A stretch of 64,000 bases of DNA from Microbacterium dextranolyticum (GTDB lineage Bacteria; Actinomycetota; Actinomycetes; Actinomycetales; Microbacteriaceae): NCBI RefSeq assembly GCF_016907295.1, contig NZ_JAFBBR010000001.1, positions 992,001 through 1,056,000 on the forward strand, given 5' to 3'. Made by a program: the position numbers and the translations under genes. The notes below the pieces were generated by a model. That model was not told where the DNA came from. It was given only the letters and a program-made list of their open reading frames with translations, and did no database searches. Positions 29,461 through 39,680 of the stretch are shown one piece after another (within the stretch, counting starts at the first letter, position 1; each line of letters begins with the position of its first letter).

Positions 29461-29486
29461 CCCCCGCGCGCTCGCCGTGGCATCCG

Positions 29487-29557
29487 AGCCCCGCGAAACC
29501 TCGCTTATGTCACGCAACACGCCGCAAATGCGTACACAAGGGAGGTTTCGCGGGGCT
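29487..29557. repeat. 71-bp imperfect hairpin element between convergent genes
   Basis: Outer arms AGCCCCGCGAAACCTC (29487-29502) and its exact complement (29542-29557) pair over 16 bp. An inner imperfect pairing of CTTATGTCACGC with GCGTACACAAG extends the stem toward a loop of about 14 nt. The AT-rich inner part differs in composition from the surroundings. It could be a bidirectional terminator for sseB and the DUF1844 gene or a REP-like repeat. Confidence 0.65.
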
Positions 29558-29627
29558 TCGAGCGCGCCGTGGGCGGCACGGGGCGGGGCGGGCTCTCGTG
29601 CGGGGGAGCGGGGGAGCGCGGGGCGGG

Positions 29628-30035
29628 TCAGGTGACGGGACCGGTCCACTTCTCGCCGGGGCCCTGGCCGATCGCATCGGGAATGACGGATGCCTCGCGG
29701 AACGCGAGCTGCACCGAGCGCAGCCCGTCGCGCAGCGACCGCGCGTGCATGTCGCTGATCTCCGGTGCACCCGCCGTGATGAGCCCCGCGAGGGCGTTGA
29801 TCAGCTTGCGCGCCTCGTCGAGGTCGGTCTGAGCTGCGGGGTCGTCGGCGAGGCCGACTTTGACGGCGGCGGCGCTCATCAGATGCACGGCCGCGGTCGT
29901 GATGACCTCGACGGCGGGCACGTCGGCGATGTCGCGCGTGGCGGATGCTGCGGCGCGTTCCTGCTCCTCCCAGCGGGCGAGGCGCTGCGCCTCCGCGTGG
30001 TCGTGGGGATCGGGGGAGGAGGCAGTGGTGTCCAC
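29628..30035 (-). CDS. DUF1844 family protein
   Basis: A 135-residue alpha-helical cytoplasmic protein. The DUF1844 core is ADVPAVEVITTAAVHLMSAA, followed by LDEARKLINALAGLI and LRDGLRSVQLAFREAS. Function unknown; the family is widespread next to infC. GTG 30035 is chosen because AGAAAG lies about 7 nt upstream; a GTG at 30065 would add ten residues. It diverges from the infC leader. Confidence 0.8.
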   Translation of the reverse strand: MDTTASSPDPHDHAEAQRLARWEEQERAAASATRDIADVPAVEVITTAAVHLMSAAAVKVGLADDPAAQTDLDEARKLINALAGLITAGAPEISDMHARSLRDGLRSVQLAFREASVIPDAIGQGPGEKWTGPVT

Positions 30036-30337
30036 GGTTCGCTTTCTGATAGACTTCACGGGCACCGGAGTGTTCTGCTCCGGATCGAAAGTGGATCACA
30101 TCCCACCCGCGCTTGCCGCTCCAGGCTACCGGGTCCCGCACTCCGCCTCGCTCGCGCGAGGTCGCCACTCGCGTGGTGCAGGGTGCAGAACGTCCAGCCG
30201 ACGTCCGCGTCGTGCGGGGTGGATGTGTGAACCTTCCGCCCGTGGCACTCCGTGAGTCCCGAAGCCCCGCTTCGAGCCGCACGGCCTCCGAGGAGGCAGC
30301 CCGGTGGCATCCGACCGCACGACACAAGGAGTTCCGC
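30036..30337 (+). promoter_or_regulatory. Structured leader of infC-rpmI-rplT
   Basis: 302 bp without a gene. A -10 candidate TAGACT lies at 30050-30055. Downstream are compact hairpins: CCTCGC/GCGAGG (30146-30161), GAAGC/GCTTC (30261-30273) and GCCTCC/GGAGGC (30284-30297). infC-L35-L20 operons are often controlled in their leader by L20 or IF3; no known Rfam leader could be recognised by eye. Confidence 0.42.
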
Positions 30338-30340
30338 ATC
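30326..30340 (+). promoter_or_regulatory. SD and rare ATC start codon of infC
   Basis: AAGGAG (30326-30331), a 6-nt spacer and ATC (30338-30340) open the reading frame exactly where IF3 homology begins ([10 protein letters not shown]). No ATG, GTG or TTG is suitably placed. Confidence 0.75.
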
Positions 30341-30970
30341 AGCGATCCCCGCACCAATGACCGCATCCGCGTCCCCGAGGTCCGCCTCGTCGGCCCCGCG
30401 GGTGAGCAGGTCGGCGTCGTCCGCATCGAGGTCGCACTGCGCCTCGCACAGGAAGCAGATCTCGACCTGGTCGAGGTCGCCCCGAACTCGAAGCCTCCCG
30501 TGGTGAAGATCATGGACTTCGGCAAGTTCAAGTACGAGACGGCGCAGAAGGCCAAGGAAGCGCGTCGCAACCAGGCCAACACCGTGCTCAAAGAGGTGCG
30601 TTTCCGCCTGAAGATCGAGGCTCACGACTACACGACCAAGCTCAAGCGCGCCGAGGGCTTCCTGCAGGCCGGCGACAAGGTCAAGGCCATGATCCTCTTC
30701 CGCGGTCGTGAGCAGTCGCGACCCGAGCAGGGCGTGCGCCTCCTCCGCAAGTTCGCGGAGGACGTCGCCGAGTTCGGCACGGTGGAGTCCAACCCCACGA
30801 TCGACGGACGCAACATGGTCATGGTGGTCGCGCCCCACAAGAACAAGTCCGAGGTCAAGACCGAGCAGAACGCCCAGCGGGCTGCCAACAAGGAGGCGGC
30901 GCGCCAGGCGCGCACCGGCTCCGGCGAGACCCCCGCGGACGAGCCCGCCGCAGCCGCGACGGCCGAGTAA
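30338..30970 (+). CDS. infC: Translation initiation factor IF-3
   Basis: Binds the 30S subunit and proofreads start-codon choice. The N domain starts [16 protein letters not shown]; the linker and C domain include [20 protein letters not shown] and [13 protein letters not shown]. 210 residues with an acidic, Ala-rich tail. The ATC start would allow IF3 to discriminate against its own message, as with the AUU of E. coli infC. First gene of infC-rpmI-rplT. Confidence 0.95.
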   Translation: MSDPRTNDRIRVPEVRLVGPAGEQVGVVRIEVALRLAQEADLDLVEVAPNSKPPVVKIMDFGKFKYETAQKAKEARRNQANTVLKEVRFRLKIEAHDYTTKLKRAEGFLQAGDKVKAMILFRGREQSRPEQGVRLLRKFAEDVAEFGTVESNPTIDGRNMVMVVAPHKNKSEVKTEQNAQRAANKEAARQARTGSGETPADEPAAAATAE

Positions 30971-31033
30971 CCCGGCCGGGCCCGCGGCCCCACAGACTCC
31001 CGCACGTCGGGAACCACAACGAAGGATAGAGAC

Positions 31034-31228
31034 ATGCCGAAGCAGAAGACCCACTCGGGTGCCAAGAAGCGCTTCAAGGTCACCGGAAGCGGAAAGATCA
31101 AGAAGCAGCAGGCGAACCTCCGCCACAACCTCGAGGGCAAGCCCACCAAGCGCACGCGCCGTCTGACGGCTGACAAGATCCTGGCTCCCGGCGACGCGAA
31201 GGTCGCCAAGAAGCTCCTCGGCATCTGA
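31034..31228 (+). CDS. rpmI: 50S ribosomal protein L35
   Basis: A 64-residue basic ribosomal protein that opens [20 protein letters not shown], the family signature. SD AAGGA lies before the ATG. It is followed 30 nt later by rplT. Confidence 0.98.
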   Translation: MPKQKTHSGAKKRFKVTGSGKIKKQQANLRHNLEGKPTKRTRRLTADKILAPGDAKVAKKLLGI

Positions 31229-31258
31229 GCGCCGACGCAGATTAGGAAGTAAGAAGAA

Positions 31259-31639
31259 ATGGCTAGAGTCAAGCGGGCTGTCAACGCCCACAAGAAGCGT
31301 CGCGTCATCCTCGAGCGCGCCTCCGGTTACCGCGGGCAGCGCTCGCGTCTGTACCGCAAGGCGAAGGAGCAGGTCACCCACTCGCTCGTCTACGCGTACC
31401 GCGACCGTCGCAAGCGCAAGGGCGACTTCCGCCGCCTGTGGATCCAGCGCATCAACGCCGCGAGCCGCCAGAACGGCATGACGTACAACCGCTTCATCCA
31501 GGGCCTCGGCCTCGCGGGTGTGCAGGTCGACCGTCGCATGCTCGCCGAGCTCGCGGTGAACGAGCCGAAGACCTTCGCCTCGCTCATCGAGACCGCCAAG
31601 AAGGCGCTGCCGGCCGACGTCAACGCCCCCAAGGCGTAA
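31259..31639 (+). CDS. rplT: 50S ribosomal protein L20
   Basis: A 126-residue assembly protein of the large subunit. The N-terminus [15 protein letters not shown] and core [19 protein letters not shown] are diagnostic. L20 represses its operon in several bacteria through the leader. The transcription unit ends with a strong hairpin 24 nt after the stop. Confidence 0.98.
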   Translation: MARVKRAVNAHKKRRVILERASGYRGQRSRLYRKAKEQVTHSLVYAYRDRRKRKGDFRRLWIQRINAASRQNGMTYNRFIQGLGLAGVQVDRRMLAELAVNEPKTFASLIETAKKALPADVNAPKA

Positions 31640-31662
31640 TCGCACCGCACACGGTATTCCGG

Positions 31663-31696
31663 CAAAGGGTGTCCTCCATTCGGGGGACACCCTTTG
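31663..31696 (+). terminator. Terminator of infC-rpmI-rplT
   Basis: CAAAGGGTGTCC and GGACACCCTTTG form a perfect 12-bp stem with a 10-nt loop, followed by a short T-containing stretch. Confidence 0.8.
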
Positions 31697-31700
31697 TTCG

Positions 31701-31706
31701 TAGGAT
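31701..31706 (+). promoter_or_regulatory. -10 box of the SpoU methyltransferase gene, leaderless
   Basis: TAGGAT ends 6 nt before the GTG at 31713, immediately after the rplT terminator. Confidence 0.5.
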
Positions 31707-31712
31707 GGGAGC

Positions 31713-32513
31713 GTGCTCGAGAACCCCCGGTCTCCGCGTGTGCGCGCGGTCGCGAAACTGACCAAACGCAGCGCCCGTCAAGAGACCGGGCTGTTCCTCC
31801 TCGAAGGTCCGCAGGCGGCTCGTGAGGCGCTGGCCTTCCGGCCCGACACCGTGGTTGAGGTGTTCGCGACGCCGGCCGCGATGGAGCGTCATCAGGATGT
31901 GCGCGATGCCGCGCAGGCGGCGGGGCTCGACATCGTCTTCACGACCGAGTCGGTGCTGGACGCCATGGCCGACACCGTCACGCCGCAGGGCATCGTCGCC
32001 GTCGCGCGGCAGTCACCGACCTCACTGCGCGACGTATTCGACGGCGCGCCGCGACTCGTGGCGATCTGCGAGGAGGTGCGCGATCCCGGGAACCTCGGCA
32101 CCATCATCCGCGCGGCCGACGCCGCCGGAGCCGACGCCGTGGTCTTGACCGGGCGGACCGTCGACCCCTACAACCCGAAGGTCGTCCGTGCGACCACCGG
32201 CTCGCTGTTCCACCTGCCGGTCGTCGTCGACGTCGAGCTCGATGTCGCGGTGGCCCGCGCCCACGACGCGGGGCTACGGGTCATCGCGGCCGACGTCGGG
32301 GGAGACGATTTCCTCGCCCAGCGACGGGTTCTGGCGGAGCCCACGGCGTGGCTGTTCGGCAACGAGGCCCGGGGCCTCGAACAGTCCGCTCGCGACCTCG
32401 CCGACCTGGCGCTGCGCCTGCCGATCTACGGCCGCGCCGAGTCGCTGAACCTCGCCACGGCGGCCAGCGTGTGCCTCTACGAGACGGCTTTCGCGCAGCG
32501 CGCCGCAGGCTGA
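31713..32513 (+). CDS. SpoU (TrmH) family RNA 2'-O-methyltransferase
   Basis: A 266-residue SPOUT enzyme with an N-terminal L30e-like substrate-binding domain. The knotted C-terminal domain shows motif 1 ([19 protein letters not shown], Arg in motif 1), motif 2 ([11 protein letters not shown]) and motif 3 ([14 protein letters not shown]). These methylate ribose 2'-OH of rRNA or tRNA; the RlmB/TsnR/TrmH target cannot be fixed. The place after rplT is conserved in actinobacteria. Confidence 0.88.
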   Translation: MLENPRSPRVRAVAKLTKRSARQETGLFLLEGPQAAREALAFRPDTVVEVFATPAAMERHQDVRDAAQAAGLDIVFTTESVLDAMADTVTPQGIVAVARQSPTSLRDVFDGAPRLVAICEEVRDPGNLGTIIRAADAAGADAVVLTGRTVDPYNPKVVRATTGSLFHLPVVVDVELDVAVARAHDAGLRVIAADVGGDDFLAQRRVLAEPTAWLFGNEARGLEQSARDLADLALRLPIYGRAESLNLATAASVCLYETAFAQRAAG

Positions 32514-32587
32514 TACGCCCGTTACGGCCTCATTACGATGCGGTCAAGATCCTGTGGAGAACCTCGGCGATCGCTGTGCCGTCTGTC

Positions 32588-32593
32588 TAGGGT
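32588..32593 (+). promoter_or_regulatory. -10 box of gluA, leaderless
   Basis: TAGGGT ends 6 nt before the gluA ATG. Confidence 0.45.
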
Positions 32594-32599
32594 GGGCGA

Positions 32600-33391
<792 letters not shown>

Positions 33392-33455
33392 GAAAGATGT
33401 CCGCGCCCTGCACCGGCGCGGTCGACGAGAGATGAATACGAATCCGGAGGATCAC

Positions 33456-34367
33456 ATGCAGAAGAAGAATCGTGTCGTCGGCGCTTTCGCCGGCCTGGCC
33501 TTGGCCGCCCTCGCTCTGACCGCGTGCAACAGCGGAACCCCGGGCGCCGACCCCGGCGCCTCGGGCGGTGCGACCGACGCCGCCAACCCGTGGACGGTCG
33601 CCACCGATGTCACCCTTACGGGAAGCCCGACGTTCGACCGGATCAAGAGCGCGGGCGTCGTCAAGGTCGGGGTGAAGGAGGACCAGCCCGGGCTCGGATA
33701 CCTCGACCCCGTGACCAACACGCGCAGCGGTTTCGACGTCGACGTGGCGCGGTGGATCGCGGCATCCCTCGGATTCGACGCGGACAAGATCACGTTCCAG
33801 CCGATCGCCTCGGCCAACCGCGAGCAGGCGATCGTGAACGGCGATATCGACTACTACGTCGGAACGTACTCGATCACCGACAAGCGCAAGCAGCAGATCT
33901 CCTTCGCCGGTCCGTACTTCATCACCGGCCAGGGACTGCTGGTGGCGGCGAACAACGACAAGATCACCGGTAAGGACTCGCTCACCGCCGATGAGACCGT
34001 CTGCTCGGCGACCGGCTCGACCTCGATCCAGCGGATCAAGGAGCAGACGCCCGCCAAGACGAAGGAGTACGACACCTACTCCGCGTGCGTCGAGGACCTG
34101 AAGAACGGTCAGGTCGATGCGGTCACGACCGACGAGGCGATCCTCATCGGGTACGCGGCGCAGGCGCCCGACCAGCTCAAGGTCGTCGGCGAGCCCTTCA
34201 GCGAGGAGCGCTACGGCGTCGGCATCGCCAAGGGCGACGCCGCCTTCCAGACGTTCATCAACACGATGTTCACCGACGGCGGATCGACCTGGCAGGCGAT
34301 CTTCGACAAGAACCTCGGTGCGTCGGGCGTGAAGGCCACGCAGCCGAAGGTCGACGCGGCGGAGTGA
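33456..34367 (+). CDS. gluB: Amino acid ABC importer substrate-binding lipoprotein
   Basis: A 303-residue lipoprotein with signal peptide and lipobox LTAC at about residues 20-23. The mature part has the family-3 solute-binding fold (SGFDVDVARWIAASLGF; QAIVNGDIDYYVGTYSIT; AVTTDEAILIGYAAQ). The ATG at 33456 is chosen over one 24 nt upstream because GGAGG lies 6 nt before it and the signal peptide starts there. Confidence 0.92.
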   Translation: MQKKNRVVGAFAGLALAALALTACNSGTPGADPGASGGATDAANPWTVATDVTLTGSPTFDRIKSAGVVKVGVKEDQPGLGYLDPVTNTRSGFDVDVARWIAASLGFDADKITFQPIASANREQAIVNGDIDYYVGTYSITDKRKQQISFAGPYFITGQGLLVAANNDKITGKDSLTADETVCSATGSTSIQRIKEQTPAKTKEYDTYSACVEDLKNGQVDAVTTDEAILIGYAAQAPDQLKVVGEPFSEERYGVGIAKGDAAFQTFINTMFTDGGSTWQAIFDKNLGASGVKATQPKVDAAE

Positions 34368-34372
34368 TCCGC

Positions 34373-34406
34373 CCGGTGGCGGCGCCGATCCGGGCGTCGC
34401 CACCGG
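34373..34406 (+). other. Intercistronic hairpin gluB-gluC
   Basis: CCGGTGGCG and CGCCACCGG form a perfect 9-bp stem 6 nt after gluB. It is likely to protect the upstream message or reduce read-through, so that binding protein exceeds permease. Confidence 0.5.
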
Positions 34407-34446
34407 CACGCGTCGAAAGACGACGACAACGATGGAAGGCGGAGCA

Positions 34447-35094
34447 GTGGGCGTCATCACCGACAATCTCGACCTCTGGGGACAAGCGCTCCGAGGCACG
34501 CTGGTGCTGTTCTTCGGCGGCGGGATCCTCGCTCTGGTGCTCGGATTCATCGTGGGGGCGATGCGGGTCTCGCCGATCCCCGCCGCACGCGCGGTCGGTG
34601 CGGTGTACGTCAACTGGATCCGCAACACCCCGCTGACGCTCGTCATGTTCTTCTTCGCTTTCTGTCTGCCGATCCTGCTGCGGGAGCGCGTCGACGCCAC
34701 TCTGCTGGCGACGCTCGCGCTCGGCGTCTACACGGCGACCTACGTCGCCGAAACGCTGCGCTCGGGTATCAACACGGTTCCGGTCGGTCAGGCCGAGGCC
34801 GCGCGGGCGCTCGGTCTCACGTTCGGTCAGGTGATGGCTCTCGTCGTGCTGCCGCAGGCGACGCGCTCGGTCATCCCCCCGATGATGAGCGTGCTGATCG
34901 CGCTCCTGAAGAACACCACGGTCGCCGCCGGGTTCTCGGTGCTGAACCTCGGCTCGATCCGCAGCAACCTCAGCGAGCGCGGCGAGAACCAGCTCCTCAC
35001 GCTGCTCTGGGTCATGGTCATCTTCGTCGTCCTCGTGTTGCTGCTCGCGTGGCTGCAGAGGGCGATGGAGCGCAAGTGGAAGGTCGCCCGATGA
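34447..35094 (+). CDS. gluC: Amino acid ABC importer permease
   Basis: A 215-residue HisMQ-type permease with about five membrane segments. The coupling-loop signature EAARALGLTFGQVMALVVLPQA is near residue 118. GTG 34447 is preferred because AAGG lies 7 nt upstream; an ATG at 34432 would add five residues. Its stop overlaps the gluD ATG. Confidence 0.9.
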   Translation: MGVITDNLDLWGQALRGTLVLFFGGGILALVLGFIVGAMRVSPIPAARAVGAVYVNWIRNTPLTLVMFFFAFCLPILLRERVDATLLATLALGVYTATYVAETLRSGINTVPVGQAEAARALGLTFGQVMALVVLPQATRSVIPPMMSVLIALLKNTTVAAGFSVLNLGSIRSNLSERGENQLLTLLWVMVIFVVLVLLLAWLQRAMERKWKVAR

Positions 35095-36020
35095 GCTCGG
35101 TCCTGTACGACGTCCCCGGCCCCCGCGCCGTCGCACGCAACCGCATCCTCGGTGTGGTGACGATCCTCGTCGTGCTCGCCCTTGCGGGATGGGTCGTCTG
35201 GCGGTTCGCCGTGACCGGGCAGTTCTCCGCCGACAAGTGGGAGATCTTCGGGTACGCCACGATCTGGCAGCGGCTGCTCGATGGTGCGCTCGCGACGCTC
35301 GCCGCGTTCGCATCGGCGGCCGTCGGCGCCCTCGTGCTCGGGTTCGTCCTCGCGATCGGCCGTCTGTCCGAGCATGCGTGGATCCGGGTTCCCGTGGGGT
35401 GGATCACCGAGCTGCTGCGCGCCGTCCCCGTGCTGGTGTTCATGATGCTCCTCTACTACGGACTGCCGGTGATCGGCGTGCGCATGGAGCCGTACTGGGC
35501 CGTCGTGATCGCGCTCGTCGCGTACAACGGGTCGGTGCTGGCCGAGGTCATCCGCGCCGGCGTCGAGTCGTTGCCGCGCGGCCAGAGCGAGGCCGGATAC
35601 GCGATCGGTCTGCGCAAGGCGGGGGTGCTCCGCCTCATCCTGCTGCCGCAGGCCATCCGGGCCATGATGCCGGTGATCGTCGCCCAGCTCGTGGTCACCC
35701 TCAAGGACACGGCGCTCGGGTTCATCATCACCTACCCCGAACTGCTCTACGTCATCAAGCTCCTCGGCTCGAATGCGGTGTACGGATCGCCCCTGATCCA
35801 GACGGCGATCGTGGGCGGCGCGATCTACGTGGCGCTGTGCCTCGCGCTCAGCTACATCGCGTACCGCATCGAGCAGCGTACGAAGCGTCGCCAGCAGCAG
35901 CAGGCGGCTGAAGGCGGAGCGCCGCACCACCCCGTCGGCCAGGGCGGCACCGACACCGAGCTGATCGCCCTGCAATCGCGCGCCGGGAAGATCGACCCCG
36001 GCAACACCGCACAGCTCTGA
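35091..36020 (+). CDS. gluD: Amino acid ABC importer permease
   Basis: A 309-residue second HisMQ-type permease. Segments run from residue 15; the EAA-like loop SEAGYAIGLRKAGVLRLILL is near residue 166. A hydrophilic C-terminal tail of about 45 residues follows the last membrane segment (Gln-rich, then GGTDTELIALQSRAGK), longer than in many relatives. It pairs with GluC as a heterodimeric pore. Confidence 0.9.
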   Translation: MSSVLYDVPGPRAVARNRILGVVTILVVLALAGWVVWRFAVTGQFSADKWEIFGYATIWQRLLDGALATLAAFASAAVGALVLGFVLAIGRLSEHAWIRVPVGWITELLRAVPVLVFMMLLYYGLPVIGVRMEPYWAVVIALVAYNGSVLAEVIRAGVESLPRGQSEAGYAIGLRKAGVLRLILLPQAIRAMMPVIVAQLVVTLKDTALGFIITYPELLYVIKLLGSNAVYGSPLIQTAIVGGAIYVALCLALSYIAYRIEQRTKRRQQQQAAEGGAPHHPVGQGGTDTELIALQSRAGKIDPGNTAQL

Positions 36021-36060
36021 GCGTCACGCGGTGCGTCCGGGCGCCCCGCCGCGCCGCCGG

Positions 36061-36066
36061 TAGACT
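36061..36066 (+). promoter_or_regulatory. -10 box of pheST
   Basis: TAGACT ends 8 nt before the pheS GTG; no SD, so an essentially leaderless transcript. Confidence 0.5.
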
Positions 36067-36074
36067 CGGCTCTT

Positions 36075-37115
36075 GTGTCTGACGCACCCGAGATCACCCA
36101 GGACGCCGTGGATGCCGCTGTCGCCGATGCCCTCGAGGCGATCGCCGCGGCCGGGTCCACCGCCGAACTCAAAGCCGCCCGCGCGGCGCACAGCGGCGAG
36201 GCGTCGCCCCTCGCGCAGCTGAACGCCCAGCTGAGGAACGTGCCGAACGAGCAGAAGGCGGCGTTCGGCAAGCTCGTCGGCCAGGCGCGCGGCCGCGTGA
36301 CCCAGGCGCTCGTCGCTCGTGAGGAAGAGCTCGCCGCAGCGGAGGACGCCGCCCGTCTCGAGGCGGAACGAGTCGACATCACGGCGATCGCGCCGCGGGG
36401 TCGCGTCGGCGCCCGGCATCCCGTCTCGCTCCTGCAAGAGGAGATCGCGGACCTCTTCGTCGGCATGGGGTGGGAGATCGCCGAAGGCCCCGAGCTCGAG
36501 CACGAGTGGTTCAACTTCGATGCCTTGAACTTCGATGTCGACCACCCGGCGCGCCAGATGCAGGACACGTTCTTCGTCGACCCGGTCGACCGACACCTGC
36601 TGCTGCGCACGCACACGAGCCCGGTGCAGGTGCGGTCGATGATCGAGCGCGAGGTGCCGATCTACGTGCTCTGCCCGGGTCGCGTCTATCGCACCGACGA
36701 GTTCGATGCGACGCATCTGCCGGCCTTCGTGCAGTTCGAGGGCCTCGTCGTCGACAAGGGCATCTCGATGGCGAACCTCAAGGGCACGCTCGACCATGTC
36801 GCGCGCCAGCTGTTCGGTCCCGAGGCGAAGACCCGGTTCCGCACCAACTTCTTCCCCTTCACCGAGCCGTCGGCCGAGCTCGACCTGTGGCATCCGACCT
36901 TCAAGGGCGGCGCGCGCTGGATCGAGTGGGGCGGCTGCGGCATGGTCAATCCGAACGTGCTGAGCGCCGCGGGGATCGATCCCGAGGTGTACTCGGGCTT
37001 CGCGTTCGGGATGGGTGTCGAGCGGGCGCTGATGTTCCGCTCGGATGTGCAGGACATGCGCGACATGGCCGAGGGCGATGTCCGCTTCAGCGAGCAGTTC
37101 GGAATGGTGGTCTGA
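36075..37115 (+). CDS. pheS: Phenylalanyl-tRNA synthetase alpha subunit
   Basis: Class II synthetase catalytic chain, 346 residues. The N-terminal coiled-coil tRNA arm is about residues 10-100. Motif 2 lies around PGRVYRTDEFDATHLPAFVQFEGL, and motif 3 is GFAFGMGVERALMFR near residue 312. GTG start at 36075. The stop shares one base with the pheT ATG (TGATG). Confidence 0.97.
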   Translation: MSDAPEITQDAVDAAVADALEAIAAAGSTAELKAARAAHSGEASPLAQLNAQLRNVPNEQKAAFGKLVGQARGRVTQALVAREEELAAAEDAARLEAERVDITAIAPRGRVGARHPVSLLQEEIADLFVGMGWEIAEGPELEHEWFNFDALNFDVDHPARQMQDTFFVDPVDRHLLLRTHTSPVQVRSMIEREVPIYVLCPGRVYRTDEFDATHLPAFVQFEGLVVDKGISMANLKGTLDHVARQLFGPEAKTRFRTNFFPFTEPSAELDLWHPTFKGGARWIEWGGCGMVNPNVLSAAGIDPEVYSGFAFGMGVERALMFRSDVQDMRDMAEGDVRFSEQFGMVV

Positions 37116-39631
37116 TGCGCGTCCCTCTGTCGTGGTTGCGTGAGTACGTCGAGCTTCCCGAGGGCGCGACGACCGACGACGTCTTCGCGGCGCTCGTCTC
37201 GGTCGGGTTCGAAGAGGAAGAAGTGATCGGCTTCGAGCTGACCGGCCCGGTCGTCGTCGGACAGGTGGTCTCGTTCGAGGCCGAACCGCAGTCCAACGGA
37301 AAGACGATCCGCTGGTGCCAGGTCGACGTCGGCGAGGACAACGGCGGCGTGCGCGGCATCGTCTGCGGCGCCTCGAACTTCTTCGCCGGCGACAAGGTCG
37401 TCGTGTCGCTGCCCGGCGCGGTCCTTCCCGGCCCGTTCCCGATCTCGGCGCGAAAGACCTACGGCCACGTCTCCGACGGCATGATCGCCTCGGCGCGCGA
37501 GCTCGGTCTCGGTGACGAGCACAACGGCATCCTCCGCCTCGTCGAGCTCGGCCTCGATCCCGAGGTCGGCGTCGATGCGATCGCTCTGCTCGGTCTCGAC
37601 GATGTCGCGGTCGACGTGAACGTCACGCCCGACCGCGGTTACGCGCTGTCGATGCGCGGCATCGCGCGCGAGTATGCGCACGCGACCGGCGCGGTGTTCC
37701 GCGATCCCGCCGCGCACGAGTGGGACGACGTGCGCCCCGGTGCCGGGTTCCCGATCGTCGTCGACGACGCCGCGCCTCTGCGCGGACGCGTCGGCGCGAG
37801 CGAGTTCGTCGTCCGTGTCGTGCGAGGCGTCGACCCGACCCGTCCGACGCCTCCGTGGATGGTGTCGCGGCTGACGCTCGCGGGCATCCGTTCTCTCGGC
37901 GTCCTCATCGACATCACGAACTACGTCATGCTCGAGCTCGGCAACCCGATCCACGGCTACGACCTCGATCTGCTCCAGGGCGGGATCACCGTGCGCCGCG
38001 CGAGCGCGGGCGAGAAGCTCACGACCCTCGACGGCAAGGAGCGCTCGCTCAGCGCCGAGGACCTGCTCATCACCGACGAGTCGGGTCCGATCGGACTCGC
38101 GGGCGTCATGGGAGGTGGCACGACCGAGATGACGGATGCCACCCGCAACGTCCTCATCGAGGCCGCGACCTTCGACCCGATCACGATCGCCCGCACCGCG
38201 CGGCGTCACAAGCTGCCCTCCGAGGCCTCGCGCCGGTTCGAGCGCGGCGTCGACCCGCTGCTGCCGTTCGTCGCCGCGCGTCGGGTCGCCGAGCTCATGG
38301 TCGCCCTGGCCGGCGGCACGCTCGACGAGGAGCTCGGTGGCGCGCTCTACGGCGAGGTGTTCCTCGCCTCGATCGAGCTTCCGCGCGGTTTCGTGTCGCA
38401 GCTCATCGGCGTCGACTACACCGATGCCGAGATCACCGGAGCGCTCGAGACGATCGGGTGCGAGGTCTCGGACGCCGAGGACGGCTGGGAGGTCATCCCG
38501 CCGTCGTGGCGCCCCGACCTCACCGACCGGTGGACGCTCGCCGAAGAGGTGGCCCGGATCCACGGCCTCGACCGGATTCCGTCGGTTCTGCCGACCCCGC
38601 CCGCCGGGAGCGGAGGCCGGGGGCTCACCGCGCTGCAGAAGGGGCGTCGCCGCGTCGCGAACGCGCTCGCCGCGGCCGGCTTCGTGGAGACGCCGTCGTT
38701 CCCGTTCTCGACCGCCGCGGCGAACGATCTGCATGGGTCGGCCTCGGGCGATCCGCTGCCGTCGGTGAAGCTCGCCAACCCGCTCGACGGCCAGACGCCG
38801 TACCTGCGACGCTCGCTCGTCCCGGGCCTGATGCAGGTGGCGCACCGGAACCTCGCGCGTGGGTTCAGCGACCTCGCGCTGTTCGAGACCGGACTCGTCT
38901 TCGCGCCGGAAGCAGGCGTCGCCTACGGCACCACGGAGGTCCCGCCCCTCGGCCTCCGTCCGAGTGACGAGACCCTCGCAGCCCTGAACGCCGCGATCCC
39001 GCCGCAGCCCCGTCGCGTCGCGGTGCTCCTCACCGGCAACCTCAGCACGAAGGCGCCGGCACGTCCGGCCGTCGCGTTCGAGCTCGCCGATGCACTCGGC
39101 GCGGTGCAGACGATCGCCGCCGCGGCCGGCGTGCGGGTCGATGTCGCCCAGGGCGAGCGCGCGGCACTCCACCCCGGCCGCACCGGCATCGTCTCCGTGC
39201 GCGGCGTCGAGGTCGGCTACGTCGGCGAGGTCCTCCCCGGTGTGTCCGCCGAGGCCGACCTTCCCGGACGCGTGTACGTCGCCGAGCTCGACCTCGACGC
39301 CGTGCTCGCCCTCGCGGGCGACCTCGACGTCGCGGCGTCGCTGTCGGGATACCCGGCGGCCACACAGGACGTGTCGCTCCTCGTGGGCGACGACGTCGTG
39401 GCCGGCGATGTCGAAGACGCGCTCGCGGCGGGCGCCGGGGAGCTTCTCGAGTCGTTGCGACTCGTCGACGACTACCGCGGCGACGGCATCCCCGCCGGTA
39501 CCAGGAGCCTGACCTTCGCGCTCCGCTTCCGGGCGTCCGATCGCACCCTGACGGCGGCCGAGGCGACCGACGCGAAGCTCGCCGGCGTGGCCGTGGCATC
39601 CGAGCGCTTCGGCGCGACGATCCGCGAGTAG
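37115..39631 (+). CDS. pheT: Phenylalanyl-tRNA synthetase beta subunit
   Basis: An 838-residue beta chain. An N-terminal EMAP-type tRNA-binding domain (about residues 40-150) is followed by the B3/B4 editing domain (about 210-400, including DITNYVMLELGNPIHGYD), the B5 domain, a catalytic-like core and a C-terminal ferredoxin-fold anticodon-binding domain (DVSLLVGDDV to the end). Length and domain order are standard. Confidence 0.97.
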   Translation: MRVPLSWLREYVELPEGATTDDVFAALVSVGFEEEEVIGFELTGPVVVGQVVSFEAEPQSNGKTIRWCQVDVGEDNGGVRGIVCGASNFFAGDKVVVSLPGAVLPGPFPISARKTYGHVSDGMIASARELGLGDEHNGILRLVELGLDPEVGVDAIALLGLDDVAVDVNVTPDRGYALSMRGIAREYAHATGAVFRDPAAHEWDDVRPGAGFPIVVDDAAPLRGRVGASEFVVRVVRGVDPTRPTPPWMVSRLTLAGIRSLGVLIDITNYVMLELGNPIHGYDLDLLQGGITVRRASAGEKLTTLDGKERSLSAEDLLITDESGPIGLAGVMGGGTTEMTDATRNVLIEAATFDPITIARTARRHKLPSEASRRFERGVDPLLPFVAARRVAELMVALAGGTLDEELGGALYGEVFLASIELPRGFVSQLIGVDYTDAEITGALETIGCEVSDAEDGWEVIPPSWRPDLTDRWTLAEEVARIHGLDRIPSVLPTPPAGSGGRGLTALQKGRRRVANALAAAGFVETPSFPFSTAAANDLHGSASGDPLPSVKLANPLDGQTPYLRRSLVPGLMQVAHRNLARGFSDLALFETGLVFAPEAGVAYGTTEVPPLGLRPSDETLAALNAAIPPQPRRVAVLLTGNLSTKAPARPAVAFELADALGAVQTIAAAAGVRVDVAQGERAALHPGRTGIVSVRGVEVGYVGEVLPGVSAEADLPGRVYVAELDLDAVLALAGDLDVAASLSGYPAATQDVSLLVGDDVVAGDVEDALAAGAGELLESLRLVDDYRGDGIPAGTRSLTFALRFRASDRTLTAAEATDAKLAGVAVASERFGATIRE

Positions 39632-39666
39632 TCGGCGAGGTCGCGGACGGCGGTGGGGGTGCGGAG

Positions 39667-39672
39667 TAGGCT
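39667..39672 (+). promoter_or_regulatory. -10 box of the ABC exporter genes
   Basis: TAGGCT ends 8 nt before the ATG at 39681. Confidence 0.42.
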
Positions 39673-39680
39673 CGGACAGG

